DNA of 52,579 nucleotides, from the NCBI GenBank assembly GCA_029780675.1, contig JAKOYE010000190.1, forward strand, positions 1 through 52,579, read 5' to 3'. Shown here one piece after another: positions 22,012-30,689 of the stretch (the first letter of the stretch is position 1; every line of letters begins with the position of its first letter). The position numbers were made by a program, and so were the translations under genes. The notes beneath the pieces were generated by a model, which had not been told where the DNA came from, made no database searches, and worked only from the letters and a program-made list of their open reading frames with translations. Source of the stretch: Actinomycetes bacterium (GTDB lineage Bacteria > Actinomycetota > Actinomycetes > Mycobacteriales > Mycobacteriaceae).

Positions 22012-23681
22012 CCTCGATCCACCGATGGGCTGCTGGTGCGGTGTTGAATGTGATTGTGCGGCTTTGAACCGGGTGGGTGCTGGGGGTGGGCGTGCCTGGT
22101 CGCCCGATCTGTGTATCGGGTTGTTCCTGTTTGTCTTTCGTGTCGAGGGACGGTGGGGGCTTGCTGGTTAGGCTGTGATCTTCTGGTTTCGGTGGAAGAT
22201 GTTGTCGAACAGTGTGTTCCACGCCGATTCCCAGGGCCACCCACGTGGTAGGTGCAGGGTCAGACGGCGGGCCGAGAACGCGATGCGGGCCGGCACGGTG
22301 ATCAGGGTGCGGCGGATCGTGGCGGTACGTGCCCGTGCCAGCTTGGTTCCGCTGATCGTGGCGGCGGCGCGGGTGAGGTTGAACGCGATGGTGGCCAGCA
22401 CCAGCCAGGCGGCGTTGGCGGTGAACCGCCCTGAGGGCAGGTGGGCCAGGGCGGAGTCTTTGAGGTCGGCGTGGACTTGTTCGATGATGGCGTGGCCTCG
22501 GTGGGTCTTGTCGGCGGTGACGGTGTCCTGGTCGCTGGTGGTGAAGAAGGCATGGAAGCGCCAGGTGTCGAACAGGGTGGCTTGGCCGTCGGTGCTGCCG
22601 GGGTTGAGGTCGGGGATACGCCGCACCACCAGCCTGCCCTGGACCTGTTCTGTGGCTTTCTTCGAGGTGAACGCCGTGAACGGGGTTTCGGCGACCTCGG
22701 CGCGGGAGATCCACTCTCCGGTGGTCTCGTCGAAGACCGCGTCGGTGTACTCGATAGGGGTCCAGGCGTCCTCGGCGATCGCGGCGATGGCGGCTTTGAC
22801 TTTCGGGTCCAGTCGCACGGTGACCGAGACCTGGGCCCCGCCGCGCAGGGCCGCGCCGACGGCGGGGTGGCCGTAGAACGCCGAGTCCGCCCGCACCAGC
22901 ACCGTGGCCGTCGACCCGCTGGGGCGCAGCCGGTCCAGGGTGGCCAGTGTGTCGGCGATCATCCGGGCCGCTCCGCGTGGGGATCCACACGCTCCCTTTC
23001 GCAGCCGCTGACCGAGGATCACCGGTGCGGATTGCTCGGTGGTGACCGTGGCGATCAGAGCGTTCAGACCCCGCACGCCGCTGTAGCCGTAGCCCGATCC
23101 CTGCTTGGTGTGCCCGTGGACTTCGATGATGGTGTCGTCGATATCGACCAGGACCGGGCCGTCAAGCCCGGCCAGCACCGGGGTGTGTTCACATAGGCCG
23201 CCCAGCAGTCGGGTCGCCACGGCGTCGAGTTGGCGCACATGCCCGAAGCGGAACTCCCGCAGGAACGATCCCAACGTCGAGGGCGCATACGGGCGGTCGA
23301 ACACCGTTGCCATCGCGCCGTGACGCAGTAACGCCATGTCATCGATGCTGTCCGCGCCGGCGATCATGCCGGCGATCAGGGCGTTGACCTTGCCCCCGGC
23401 GTTGGCGCCTTTGTCGGTGGGCACGCTGAGGTGTTCCTCGGACAACTGTGCCAGGCCGCACTGATCGGCCAACGCCATCACCGGGACCAGCCCAGCGCAC
23501 GACACCAGATTGGGGTCATCGAAGACCGCGGCCCGCACCGGCCGGGTATGAGACAATCGCATCTACGAGATGCCCTTCGCTGTGATGGAATTCGGTCCTA
23601 GACAAACCTCATTCTCTCACCGCGACAGGGCATTTCGTCATCACGACCCGCTTCAAACCCCACCCCATCGGTGGATTCAGG
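22012..23681. mobile_element. Complete IS1380-family insertion sequence
   Basis: 1670 bp bounded by imperfect 18-bp terminal inverted repeats: CCTCGATCCACCGATGGG (22012-22029) and, on the opposite strand, CCTGAATCCACCGATGGG (23681-23664), two mismatches. It contains one transposase gene on the minus strand and ~140-150 bp of non-coding ends. Length, CCT termini and transposase type fit the IS1380 family. The flanks (CTAAC left, CTGAA right) are not a target duplication, and the right end has cut through an exported-protein gene, so the element has probably mediated a deletion or rearrangement. Confidence 0.88.
22168..23562 (-). CDS. IS1380-family transposase
   Basis: 464 residues, full length for IS1380. 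DDE-type catalytic parts: VLVDIDDTIIEVHG (first Asp), VLVRADSAFYG (second Asp), then AIIEQVHADLKDSALAHLPS with the Glu region in the C-terminal part. Also typical are KQGSGYGYSGVRGLN and the AWLVLATIAFNLTRA end. The gene is intact, so the element may still move. The ATG at 23562 has no strong RBS. Several overlapping open frames on both strands within it are shadows. Confidence 0.93.
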   Translation of the reverse strand: MRLSHTRPVRAAVFDDPNLVSCAGLVPVMALADQCGLAQLSEEHLSVPTDKGANAGGKVNALIAGMIAGADSIDDMALLRHGAMATVFDRPYAPSTLGSFLREFRFGHVRQLDAVATRLLGGLCEHTPVLAGLDGPVLVDIDDTIIEVHGHTKQGSGYGYSGVRGLNALIATVTTEQSAPVILGQRLRKGACGSPRGAARMIADTLATLDRLRPSGSTATVLVRADSAFYGHPAVGAALRGGAQVSVTVRLDPKVKAAIAAIAEDAWTPIEYTDAVFDETTGEWISRAEVAETPFTAFTSKKATEQVQGRLVVRRIPDLNPGSTDGQATLFDTWRFHAFFTTSDQDTVTADKTHRGHAIIEQVHADLKDSALAHLPSGRFTANAAWLVLATIAFNLTRAAATISGTKLARARTATIRRTLITVPARIAFSARRLTLHLPRGWPWESAWNTLFDNIFHRNQKITA

Positions 23682-23946
23682 CTGAACCGGTCTCCGCCGC
23701 GGCCACGGCGGGGAATGCCATGATCGCGCCCCCGACGCCGAGCGCCAACGCGAGTGCGCCCACCCGGCCGACGTGGTCAGTGGGACGACTGCCCCGCGAC
23801 AGCGTCCAGACCCCGGATCCGTCGTCGACCAGTCGCACGGTTCCAACGGAGATCCGATGCCGACCCCCGCCCGCCCGACCGTGCCGTTGCTGAACCGAAA
23901 CGGGATTCACCGGACCGGCCACCGCCACCACCTTGTGTTGAGGCAT
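23677..23946 (-). pseudogene. 5' remnant of an exported-protein gene cut by the IS
   Basis: The frame gives 89 residues ending in the IS terminus, where the stop TGA is supplied by the outer bases of the inverted repeat. The native part (to 23682) ends in HVGRVGALALALGVGGAIMAFPAVAAAET, shown here as a signal peptide typical of mycobacterial surface proteins, right before the cut. The rest of the gene is absent on the other side of the element. Start uncertain: ATG 23946, or a GTG further in, since the first ~55 residues are not obviously conserved. Confidence 0.55.
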
Positions 23947-23969
23947 TCCACGCTCAGGAAAAGTTAAGG

Positions 23970-23984
23970 GATATGACGTATATC
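23970..23984. promoter_or_regulatory. Inverted repeat, possible operator
   Basis: GATAT-GACGT-ATATC is a 5-5-5 inverted repeat, AT-rich in a GC-rich region, 24 bp before the truncated exported gene and ~140 bp before the WS/DGAT gene. It may be a regulator site shared by the two divergent genes. The rest of the 23682-24125 stretch shows no further gene or motif. Confidence 0.4.
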
Positions 23985-24125
23985 ACAGGCGGCTCGGTGC
24001 GGGTGAATCCCTCGTCCCCACCCGAGATTCCCATCTCGAGCGACCAAGTTGCTGACCGCCGGAACGGTTGATGACAGGATTCCCCTATCGGTGACCGGCG
24101 GTGGTCACCCACTGAGGAGGATCAC

Positions 24126-25733
24126 GTGGCGGACAGCCCGGAGAACAGCCCGGCGAACCCGGCGCCGGCCAAGACGGCAGCGGCCAAGACGGTAGCGGCC
24201 AAAGCACCAGCCAAGAAGGCTGCGGCGAAGGCGACACCGGCCAAGAAAGCCGCCGCCAAGAAGGCCCCAGCCAAGACCACCCCGGCCGCCGCAAAGGCGC
24301 CCGCCGCAAAGACCCCGCCGCGGGTGCTGCGCGGCAACGAAACCGTCACCCAGGCCCGCCGGATGGGCGGCTGGGACTTCGCCACCTGGCGGATGGCCAC
24401 CGACGACCCGGTGATGCGCTCCACCATCCTCGGCGTGATGGTCATGGACAAGAGCCCGGACTGGGACACCCTCTGCGACCGCTACGAACGGGCCAGCAGG
24501 CTCGCGCCGGTGCTGCGGTCGAAGGTGGTGGAGGGCCCGTTGGACTTCCAGACCCCGCGGGTTGTCGTGGACCCCAACTTCGACCTCTCCTTCCACATGC
24601 GGCGGTTCTCGATGCCGAAGGGATCGAACTGGGCGGATGTGCTCGATGTCGCCCGGCGGGCGAGCATGGCCGATTTCGACAAGGACCGGCCGTTGTGGCA
24701 GGTGACGGTGCTGGAGGATCTGCCCGGCGGGAAGTCGGTGGTGATTCAGAAACTGCACCACGCCATCGCCGACGGTCAGGGCGCGGTCCAACTGGGCCTG
24801 GCGTTGCTGGACTTCACCGAGGAGGGCGCCGACCTGGGGCCGATGCCGGACGCCCCGGAGCCGGTTGTGCTCGACTCGACAGGCTTTATGCAGGCCGTGG
24901 TCCGTAACAACCTGGGTTTGGTCGCCAAGACCGCCGAGGACGTCGTCAAGGGTGCCGTCCCCTTCGCGGTGTCGGCGATCAAGAACCCGCTGGGTCTGCT
25001 CGGCAAGATCCGCGACACCGCCGAGTCGCTGGTGAAGTTCACCAAGGTTCCGCTCGGTCCGATGTCGCCGATCCTGCAGGGCCGCAGCATCAACTACCAC
25101 TTCGACACCATCGAGATGGACTTCGAGCAGTTCCGCGCCGCGGCCGCCCGCCGCGACCGCACGGTCAACGACCTGTTCCTGGCCGCGATCAGCGTCGGCA
25201 TGCACCACTATCACGAGGCGATGGGCAATCCCATCAGCGAGTTGCGGATGAACATGCCGATCTCGCTGCGCACCTCGGCCGATCAGACCAACGCGGTCAC
25301 CATCGCCCGTTTCGAGATCCCGGTGAGCAACGCCATCGACGACGTGCTGGCCGCCGCTGCCGAAACGGTGCGCAGCTGGCGCGCCGAGCCGGCCCTCAAG
25401 CTCGCCGACTACCTCGCCGAACTGAGCCGTTTCCTGCCGCCGGACATGGTGTCCGCGGCGGCGCAGACCTCCGATCTCACCGCGTCCAACGTGCCCGGCA
25501 TCCCGGTGCCGGTGTGGCTTGCCGGGGCGAAGGTGGAGCGGATGTACCCGCTGGTGGGCACGATCGGCGCTGCGATCAACGTGACGATGCTGACCTACAA
25601 CGGCACGGCCAACGTGGGCATCAGCAGCGACGATGCCGCCGTGAGCGACCGCGAGCAGCTGATGGAGAGCCTGCGGCACGGTTTCCGCGAGGTGATCGGG
25701 CCGGAGTCGCTGGCCGGGGATCCGTTGAGCTGA
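24126..25733 (+). CDS. WS/DGAT O-acyltransferase with HupB-like basic N-terminal tail
   Basis: Wax ester synthase/diacylglycerol acyltransferase family, forming triacylglycerol or wax esters from acyl-CoA. The catalytic motif HHAIADG is at residues 211-217 (H211, H212, D216), followed later by PISLRTSADQTNAV, LTASNVPGIPVPVWLAGA and YNGTANVGISSD, so the enzyme looks complete. Residues 1-66 are an Ala/Lys/Pro tail of AKKAPAK units almost like the tail of HupB; homology to the family starts at about residue 70 (MGGWDFATWRM). GTG start with GAGGAGG eight to nine bases upstream, so the tail is truly in frame. The LinD-like gene follows after 34 bp. Confidence 0.92.
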   Translation: MADSPENSPANPAPAKTAAAKTVAAKAPAKKAAAKATPAKKAAAKKAPAKTTPAAAKAPAAKTPPRVLRGNETVTQARRMGGWDFATWRMATDDPVMRSTILGVMVMDKSPDWDTLCDRYERASRLAPVLRSKVVEGPLDFQTPRVVVDPNFDLSFHMRRFSMPKGSNWADVLDVARRASMADFDKDRPLWQVTVLEDLPGGKSVVIQKLHHAIADGQGAVQLGLALLDFTEEGADLGPMPDAPEPVVLDSTGFMQAVVRNNLGLVAKTAEDVVKGAVPFAVSAIKNPLGLLGKIRDTAESLVKFTKVPLGPMSPILQGRSINYHFDTIEMDFEQFRAAAARRDRTVNDLFLAAISVGMHHYHEAMGNPISELRMNMPISLRTSADQTNAVTIARFEIPVSNAIDDVLAAAAETVRSWRAEPALKLADYLAELSRFLPPDMVSAAAQTSDLTASNVPGIPVPVWLAGAKVERMYPLVGTIGAAINVTMLTYNGTANVGISSDDAAVSDREQLMESLRHGFREVIGPESLAGDPLS

Positions 25734-25767
25734 CGGCCGGCCACGAAGGGAACAAAGGGAGAGCCGC

Positions 25768-27185
25768 ATGACCGACACTGCGCACCGGGTCGACTCCTGC
25801 GGCCGGGCGGTCGACGAACTCACCCCCGACGACCTGGAGTTGCAGCGTTACCTGCTGGACCTGTGCCTCCAACCGCTGGATCGGTTCGACGGCTTCTCCC
25901 ATATCGAGCAGTACCTGCTCTCGGCGCTGCGCTACCAGCTGAACTACACCTGTTACGCGCTGGCCATGGCGCAGTACCGCTACACCCCGGCCTTCACCGG
26001 CTACCTCACCGAGGCGCAGGCCAACGCCATCGAGAAGATGCGCGACAAGCGGGTGTGGGGGTACTGGGCGCATGAGTGCCTGGTGGGCTACCAGCGCTGG
26101 GATCCTGACCCGATCAAGTTCGCCAACGTGATGTACACCGGGTTCTTCGGGGTGATGCTCGGTGTCTTCGAAACCCTCAACGACGCCCGGTTCTCCGCAC
26201 CCGGGGCACTGACCCTGCGCTGGAACGACGACACCGAGTACGTCTACGAGTTCGCCTCGCTGTGCGAGGCGATCGTGCACAACATGGACATCAGCGGGCA
26301 CGGCCCCTCTACCCGTGCGAACCCCGGCTGATCTACCCGATGTGCAATGCGTTCTCGCTGGCGACGCTGCTCATGCACGACCGGTTACACGGCACCGGAT
26401 TCGGCGAGGACCGCATCGACCAGATGGCCCGCGCGTACCGCACGCATCGGTATCTGCGTCCCGACAACCGGTTCCTGGCGGCGCGCGGGCCGTTGAAGTT
26501 CTTCATGGGCCCCTCGGTCGGCAACGACGGGGTGATGTCGTTCTGGCTGCACTTCTCCATGCCTGAGCAGGCCCGCAAGACCTGGGAGAACCTGCGCGCC
26601 AATCTGATTCGCATCGAGGGCGATGACGTCAAGATCGACGCCACCAGTTGGGAGGTCATCGACCCTGGCAACTACCGCCGCGGCACCGGTATGAGCCGGG
26701 TGTCGGTGATGGCCGCGGCCAAGGAGTTCGGCGACGACGAGATGGCCGACGCCCTCGAGGTGTCGTTGGACAAACGCTACGAGACGGTGCGGCGCGACGG
26801 TGCCCGCGCGTACACCGGCATCTCCAGTTGGGGCAACGCCGGACACGTCCTGGCGCGTTTCACCCGGCAGGACGCGATGCGTGACCTACTCGCCGGCGAG
26901 ATTCCCGGGCAGTGGAAGACCGGCCCCATACTCGCCCAGGCCGCCTACCCCGACGTGCTGGTCACCCGCGCGGTGACCGACGGCCGGGCACTGGATCTGG
27001 TGCTGCGGCCCGGAACCGGCGGCGGGCGAACCGTTTTGGGGATCGGGAGGCTGGCGCCGCGGCACGACTATGAGGTCAGCGGCGGCGTCGAGACCATCGT
27101 CACCGCCGACGACGACGGCTGCGCACTGGTCAGTATCGACCTCGACGGCCGCCACGAACTGCTGGTGCGTCCGAGCGATCCGTAG
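25768..27185 (+). pseudogene. Linalool dehydratase/isomerase-like gene with a frameshift
   Basis: Two frames together encode one ~472-residue protein: 25768-26303 in the first frame and from ~26304 in the next. The join ...HNMDISGHG + PLYPCEPRLIYPMCNAFS... restores a family block if one C is added to the run of four C at 26304-26307. The block has two Cys nine residues apart (PCEP, PMCN), like the catalytic C171/C180 spacing I recall for LinD; KFANVMYTGFFGVMLGVFE and YWAHECLVGYQRW precede it. In the genome as given the product stops after 187 residues. It may act on an isoprenoid or other allylic alcohol. It lies 34 bp after the WS/DGAT gene. Confidence 0.7.
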
Positions 27186-27733
27186 CCCAGCACCACTCCG
27201 CCGATGATCGCCAGGGCGGGCCCGACGTTGTGGAATGCGAACATCTGCAGCATGTTCGAGTTGTCGACGGCGATGACGCGGAAGATGTGCATGTCCAGAA
27301 CACCCAGCTCGAAGATGATGGTCCCGAGGGTCACCAGCGCCGGACCCACGCCGCTCGGCGCCCGCCACAGCGCCGTCGACCTCCGCAGCACCAGGGCTGT
27401 AACCACCGCGGCCACGTAGCAGGCGCTGCGCAGCAGCCACTGCCCGGCCGAACCGGTGTTGGTCAACAGCCCGGTCGCGACCAGTGCCGGTGCGCCCACC
27501 AGGACCACCACGATGCCGAGCGCGCAGTAGCCGAGCACCGCCGACCGCCGCGGCGCGCCGCCTATCGGCACTGGAGGCAGAACCTCGATCGGCACCACCG
27601 GCCAGACCTCCCCCGGCGCCGGACGGCGCGCGACCGGGGCGAACAGGTCGGCCGCCGGAACCTGACGGCCGAACATCCGGCGGACGCGCCCGATCGCCGC
27701 CATCAGCATCAGGCCCAGAATGCAACAGGTCAT
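27068..27733 (-). CDS. Multi-pass membrane protein of unknown function
   Basis: 221 residues. A short N-terminal hydrophobic stretch, a proline-rich cytoplasmic-type segment (~35-60), then four or so helices (VLGYCALGIVVVLVGAPALVATG; ACYVAAVVTALVL; ALVTLGTIIFELGVLDM; FHNVGPALAIIGGVVLGYG). No family recognised. The last ~40 residues (SLGRTSSSW...) lie opposite the 3' end of the LinD-like gene (118 bp overlap) and look like read-through tail. The ATG directly follows the stop of the phospholipase-like gene (TGAATG), so the two are translationally coupled and probably work together. Confidence 0.7.
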   Translation of the reverse strand: MTCCILGLMLMAAIGRVRRMFGRQVPAADLFAPVARRPAPGEVWPVVPIEVLPPVPIGGAPRRSAVLGYCALGIVVVLVGAPALVATGLLTNTGSAGQWLLRSACYVAAVVTALVLRRSTALWRAPSGVGPALVTLGTIIFELGVLDMHIFRVIAVDNSNMLQMFAFHNVGPALAIIGGVVLGYGSLGRTSSSWRPSRSILTSAQPSSSAVTMVSTPPLTS

Positions 27734-30631
27734 TCAGACCGCCGACCCCGTGATCCGCGGACCGAGGGTTTCGTAGACCGCGCCGATCCCGTCGCGCACG
27801 TAGCTGGAACCGGCCGGCCAGAACTCCCGGTACCAGTCGGCGGTCGTCAGGTTCAGTTCCTGCTTGAAGTTCACCCGCATCCACTGCTGGACCGGCGGGT
27901 GCACATTGAACATGAACTCCTCGATGTTGCGGGTGCCGAGGGTGAGGATTCCGGTGACGTAGTTGAGGATCCCGGGGGTGGACTCGCCGAACATGCCCCA
28001 GATCGCGGCCGGGGGCCGGTTGGCCAGGTTGGTCTCGTTGCCCTCCAGCAGTGCCGGCACCGATGCGACCTGGGGCCAGGGCCGGTACAGCGTGTTGTCC
28101 GGCCACAGGTTCGGGTCAGCGGCGACGGCGGCGGCGTTGTTGTAGACGACGATGACGTTCTTGTCGGCCTCCCATAGATCCTGCAGGGTTGCCGAGGTGC
28201 CCATCGACCGTGGGGCCATCCGCGAGCCGAACGCGGCGTCCATCTGGGCGATGACAGCGGCGTGGGTCTCCGGGGTGAAGTTGTTGATGCCCTGGATGTA
28301 GATCACCAGCGCTTCCCGGGGGTGCTCGGTGGCGAAGGCGGCGATATCGTCGACCACATCGGTGAACAGCACCGACCGCAGACCGTGTTCGAGGTACACC
28401 TGCCCGTCGGGCTCGTTGGTCAGCCGCAGGTCCACGTAGCGGATTCCCTCGCTGAACTGGTCGTAGAGGTCGTTGGACTGGGTTTTCGCCCAGCCGGCGG
28501 CGATCGGCTTGACGATGAGGTCCTGCAGGAAGCCGGGCAACTCGGTGAGGAAGCCGAATTGGCTCTGCGCGGTCAACGCCCACGGGGATTGCCCGGTGAT
28601 GCCGTAGCTGCCCGAGTCGTGGGTGCCCGGAATGGGGATCTCGGTCAGCGGCAACGTCGACAGCGCCGGCAGATCGGCCATCCAGTCCGTCAGGTCGACG
28701 TTCATCGGGCCGATGGCGTCGACGGTGTAGCCGAAGTTCACCGACTGCGGCCGGCTCGCGGAAAGGTCCTGGCCACTGTCGGTGAGGAAGTTCAGGCCCT
28801 CGTTGGTGTAGGTCAGCGCGGTGAGGTCGACCGGGCTGCTGGCCGGATCCGACAGGTCGAGCGGCGCGGCGTCGCGGTAGAAGACCTTGTCGGGCTGCTC
28901 GCAGCTGTCGGCGTAGGCGCACCGTTCGGCGTCGGTGGGAACCACCCCGCCGAACTCGACCTGCACCCAGGCGTCGGTGAGGCCGTTGGCGGCGGCGAAG
29001 GCGGTGAGCGTCTGGTCCGGGTCGGAGTAGAACTGGCCGAAATCACCGGCCACGATGACGGCCCGGCCGATCGAGTTCTGCTGGATGAAGTCCGACAGCT
29101 GGGCGATCTCGGCGTTGGTCAGCGATCCACCGCTGGTGTCGACGTTGTAGACGTCCACCGACGAGCCGCCCGGGATGTGCTGCCGGGTGTAGGTGAAACC
29201 GCCAGGATTGAGCAGATCGGGCCGGGTGGTCCAGGCCTGGCGGTCCAGGCTTTCCACGTAGTACGACGACAGGGAGTTCAGCCCGTCGGAGAACGGCACC
29301 CCCACCGGCCACGCCCACGTCGGGACCGACGGCGCGGTCCGGTCCGGGAAGTCGGTGCCGGCGATCAGGAAGGGGTGGTAGGCGACGTCCTCCTGGACGT
29401 TGACCACGTCGAAAGCGCCGAGCCGGGACCCGATTTCGAGGGTGTTGGTGATCCGCGGCAGCACCGCGCCGGAGAAGACGAACGGCAGGCCCGAGACGTT
29501 GTAGGTGAGGAAGCTGAAGTCGCCGACGATGTCGGTGTAGACCGCCACGGCCGGATCCGGGCGGATGTCGACGTTGTTGAACACCGTCACCGTCGCGGTG
29601 ACCCGGTGCCCGCCGGCCAGGCTGGTCTCGAGGATTCCGTACGGGGCGTTGAGCAGGCCCTCCCAGGCGTGGAAGTGAATCGAGGTGTCGTCGCTGGCCA
29701 CAAAGGAAAAGGTGTCCGTGCCGGTGAAGTCCACATCGGGGGTGTAGGTGAAGGTGCCCGCGGTGTTGTCGACGGTGACGGTGCCGTACCCGGGTCCGCC
29801 GGGCTGGCCCTTCTCCGGCACCGAGTAGACCAGCCGGTGACCGTCGGCGTCATAGGCGCTGAACGGGATGGCCGGGCTGGTGGCGCCGGCAGCGAGGTCG
29901 AGTTCCACCTGCATCGGTTCGGCCACCGGGGTGGCGCTGAAGAAGAACTGCCGGATCGGGGTGGGCAGCAGGCTGCCACTGCGCCACGGGTAGAGGTTGG
30001 CGTAGGTGGCGATGAAGGTCTGGACGTCGGTGAGGAAGTCCTGCAACGGATTTCCCGTCGCGGCAGCCGTGGGGGCGGCGACCACCGGGGTTGTCGTGCC
30101 GTCGGCGAGCGAACGCCGCACCATCAGCAGTGCCCCGGACATCACCTCGGCGTTGGGAGCAACGGGCGCGCCGGAGCGACGGCCGGGGCCGCCGGCCGGG
30201 CTGGTGAGTGAGGCCGCCGCCGTCACCTTCTGTGTCGCGGCCACCGGTTCGGCCCCGGCCGGGCTCGCCACGTCAACACTCGGGCGCGGGGTACTCGGGC
30301 GCAGGAAACTGGGGCGCAGGAAACTGGGGCGCAGGAAACTGGGGCGGGGAACGCTCAGAGCCGCGCGGCCCATGGCGGGGGCTGCGCTTCCGGTGGCGGC
30401 CTTCACCGGCGAGGCGCCGGACTGGGCCGCAGCAGGCCGTGGAGTGCGTGCCGACCCGGTGGAACGGGTCTGACGGCCGGGTTGCCCCCGCTGAGCTCCC
30501 GGGGTGTCGCTCACCCGCACCGACTCGCCGTCCCCGCTGTCGGCCGCTGCGGTACCGAACGCCTGCGGCCCGGCCAGCGACAGCCCCATCGCGGCAGCCG
30601 CCGCCCATACCCGCACCCCGTTGCCCGTCAT
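27734..30631 (-). CDS. Exported multidomain protein: Ig/cadherin-like, EEP nuclease/sphingomyelinase-like and PI-PLC X domains
   Basis: 965 residues. Signal peptide 1-30; Pro/Ala/Ser-rich region with three FLRPS repeats (~90-115); a bacterial Ig/cadherin-like domain (~250-360: YGTVTVDNTAGTFTYTPDVDFTGTDTF); an endonuclease/exonuclease/phosphatase-type domain (~370-590: FLTYNVSG, VVNVQED, VIVAGDFG, PDKVFYRD); then a PI-PLC X-type domain (~640-800) with IPGTHDSGSYG (H671) and VYLEHG (H749). EEP enzymes have GDFN where this has GDFG, so that half may be inactive. It is likely secreted or surface-bound and acts on lipids or phosphodiesters. Second gene of a TetR-started run; the membrane protein gene follows at zero spacing. 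Confidence 0.75.
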   Translation of the reverse strand: MTGNGVRVWAAAAAMGLSLAGPQAFGTAAADSGDGESVRVSDTPGAQRGQPGRQTRSTGSARTPRPAAAQSGASPVKAATGSAAPAMGRAALSVPRPSFLRPSFLRPSFLRPSTPRPSVDVASPAGAEPVAATQKVTAAASLTSPAGGPGRRSGAPVAPNAEVMSGALLMVRRSLADGTTTPVVAAPTAAATGNPLQDFLTDVQTFIATYANLYPWRSGSLLPTPIRQFFFSATPVAEPMQVELDLAAGATSPAIPFSAYDADGHRLVYSVPEKGQPGGPGYGTVTVDNTAGTFTYTPDVDFTGTDTFSFVASDDTSIHFHAWEGLLNAPYGILETSLAGGHRVTATVTVFNNVDIRPDPAVAVYTDIVGDFSFLTYNVSGLPFVFSGAVLPRITNTLEIGSRLGAFDVVNVQEDVAYHPFLIAGTDFPDRTAPSVPTWAWPVGVPFSDGLNSLSSYYVESLDRQAWTTRPDLLNPGGFTYTRQHIPGGSSVDVYNVDTSGGSLTNAEIAQLSDFIQQNSIGRAVIVAGDFGQFYSDPDQTLTAFAAANGLTDAWVQVEFGGVVPTDAERCAYADSCEQPDKVFYRDAAPLDLSDPASSPVDLTALTYTNEGLNFLTDSGQDLSASRPQSVNFGYTVDAIGPMNVDLTDWMADLPALSTLPLTEIPIPGTHDSGSYGITGQSPWALTAQSQFGFLTELPGFLQDLIVKPIAAGWAKTQSNDLYDQFSEGIRYVDLRLTNEPDGQVYLEHGLRSVLFTDVVDDIAAFATEHPREALVIYIQGINNFTPETHAAVIAQMDAAFGSRMAPRSMGTSATLQDLWEADKNVIVVYNNAAAVAADPNLWPDNTLYRPWPQVASVPALLEGNETNLANRPPAAIWGMFGESTPGILNYVTGILTLGTRNIEEFMFNVHPPVQQWMRVNFKQELNLTTADWYREFWPAGSSYVRDGIGAVYETLGPRITGSAV
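30298..30345 (-). repeat. 15-bp tandem repeat encoding FLRPS
   Basis: Three identical 15-bp units (30301-30315, 30316-30330, 30331-30345) with a diverged copy on one side, giving the protein run FLRPSFLRPSFLRPS near the N-terminus of the exported phospholipase-like protein. In frame, so copy number may vary without breaking the gene. Confidence 0.85.
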
Positions 30632-30689
30632 CGTTCGGACGATAGCCAGGCCGCCGGTCCGATGAGCGGGAATCGGCGACCCGGAGACT

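Noticed and set aside
22007..22030. Target-site duplication for the IS
   Set aside because: CTAAC on the left and CTGAA on the right do not match for any length of 4-8 bp next to the inverted repeats.
24064..24125. Possible riboswitch or leader before the WS/DGAT gene
   Set aside because: Only a good RBS and no conserved structure could be seen in the short stretch.
28262..30211. 649-codon open frame opposite the EEP/PI-PLC gene
   Set aside because: Val/Gly/Asp-rich shadow with no family; the sense frame has signal peptide and domains.
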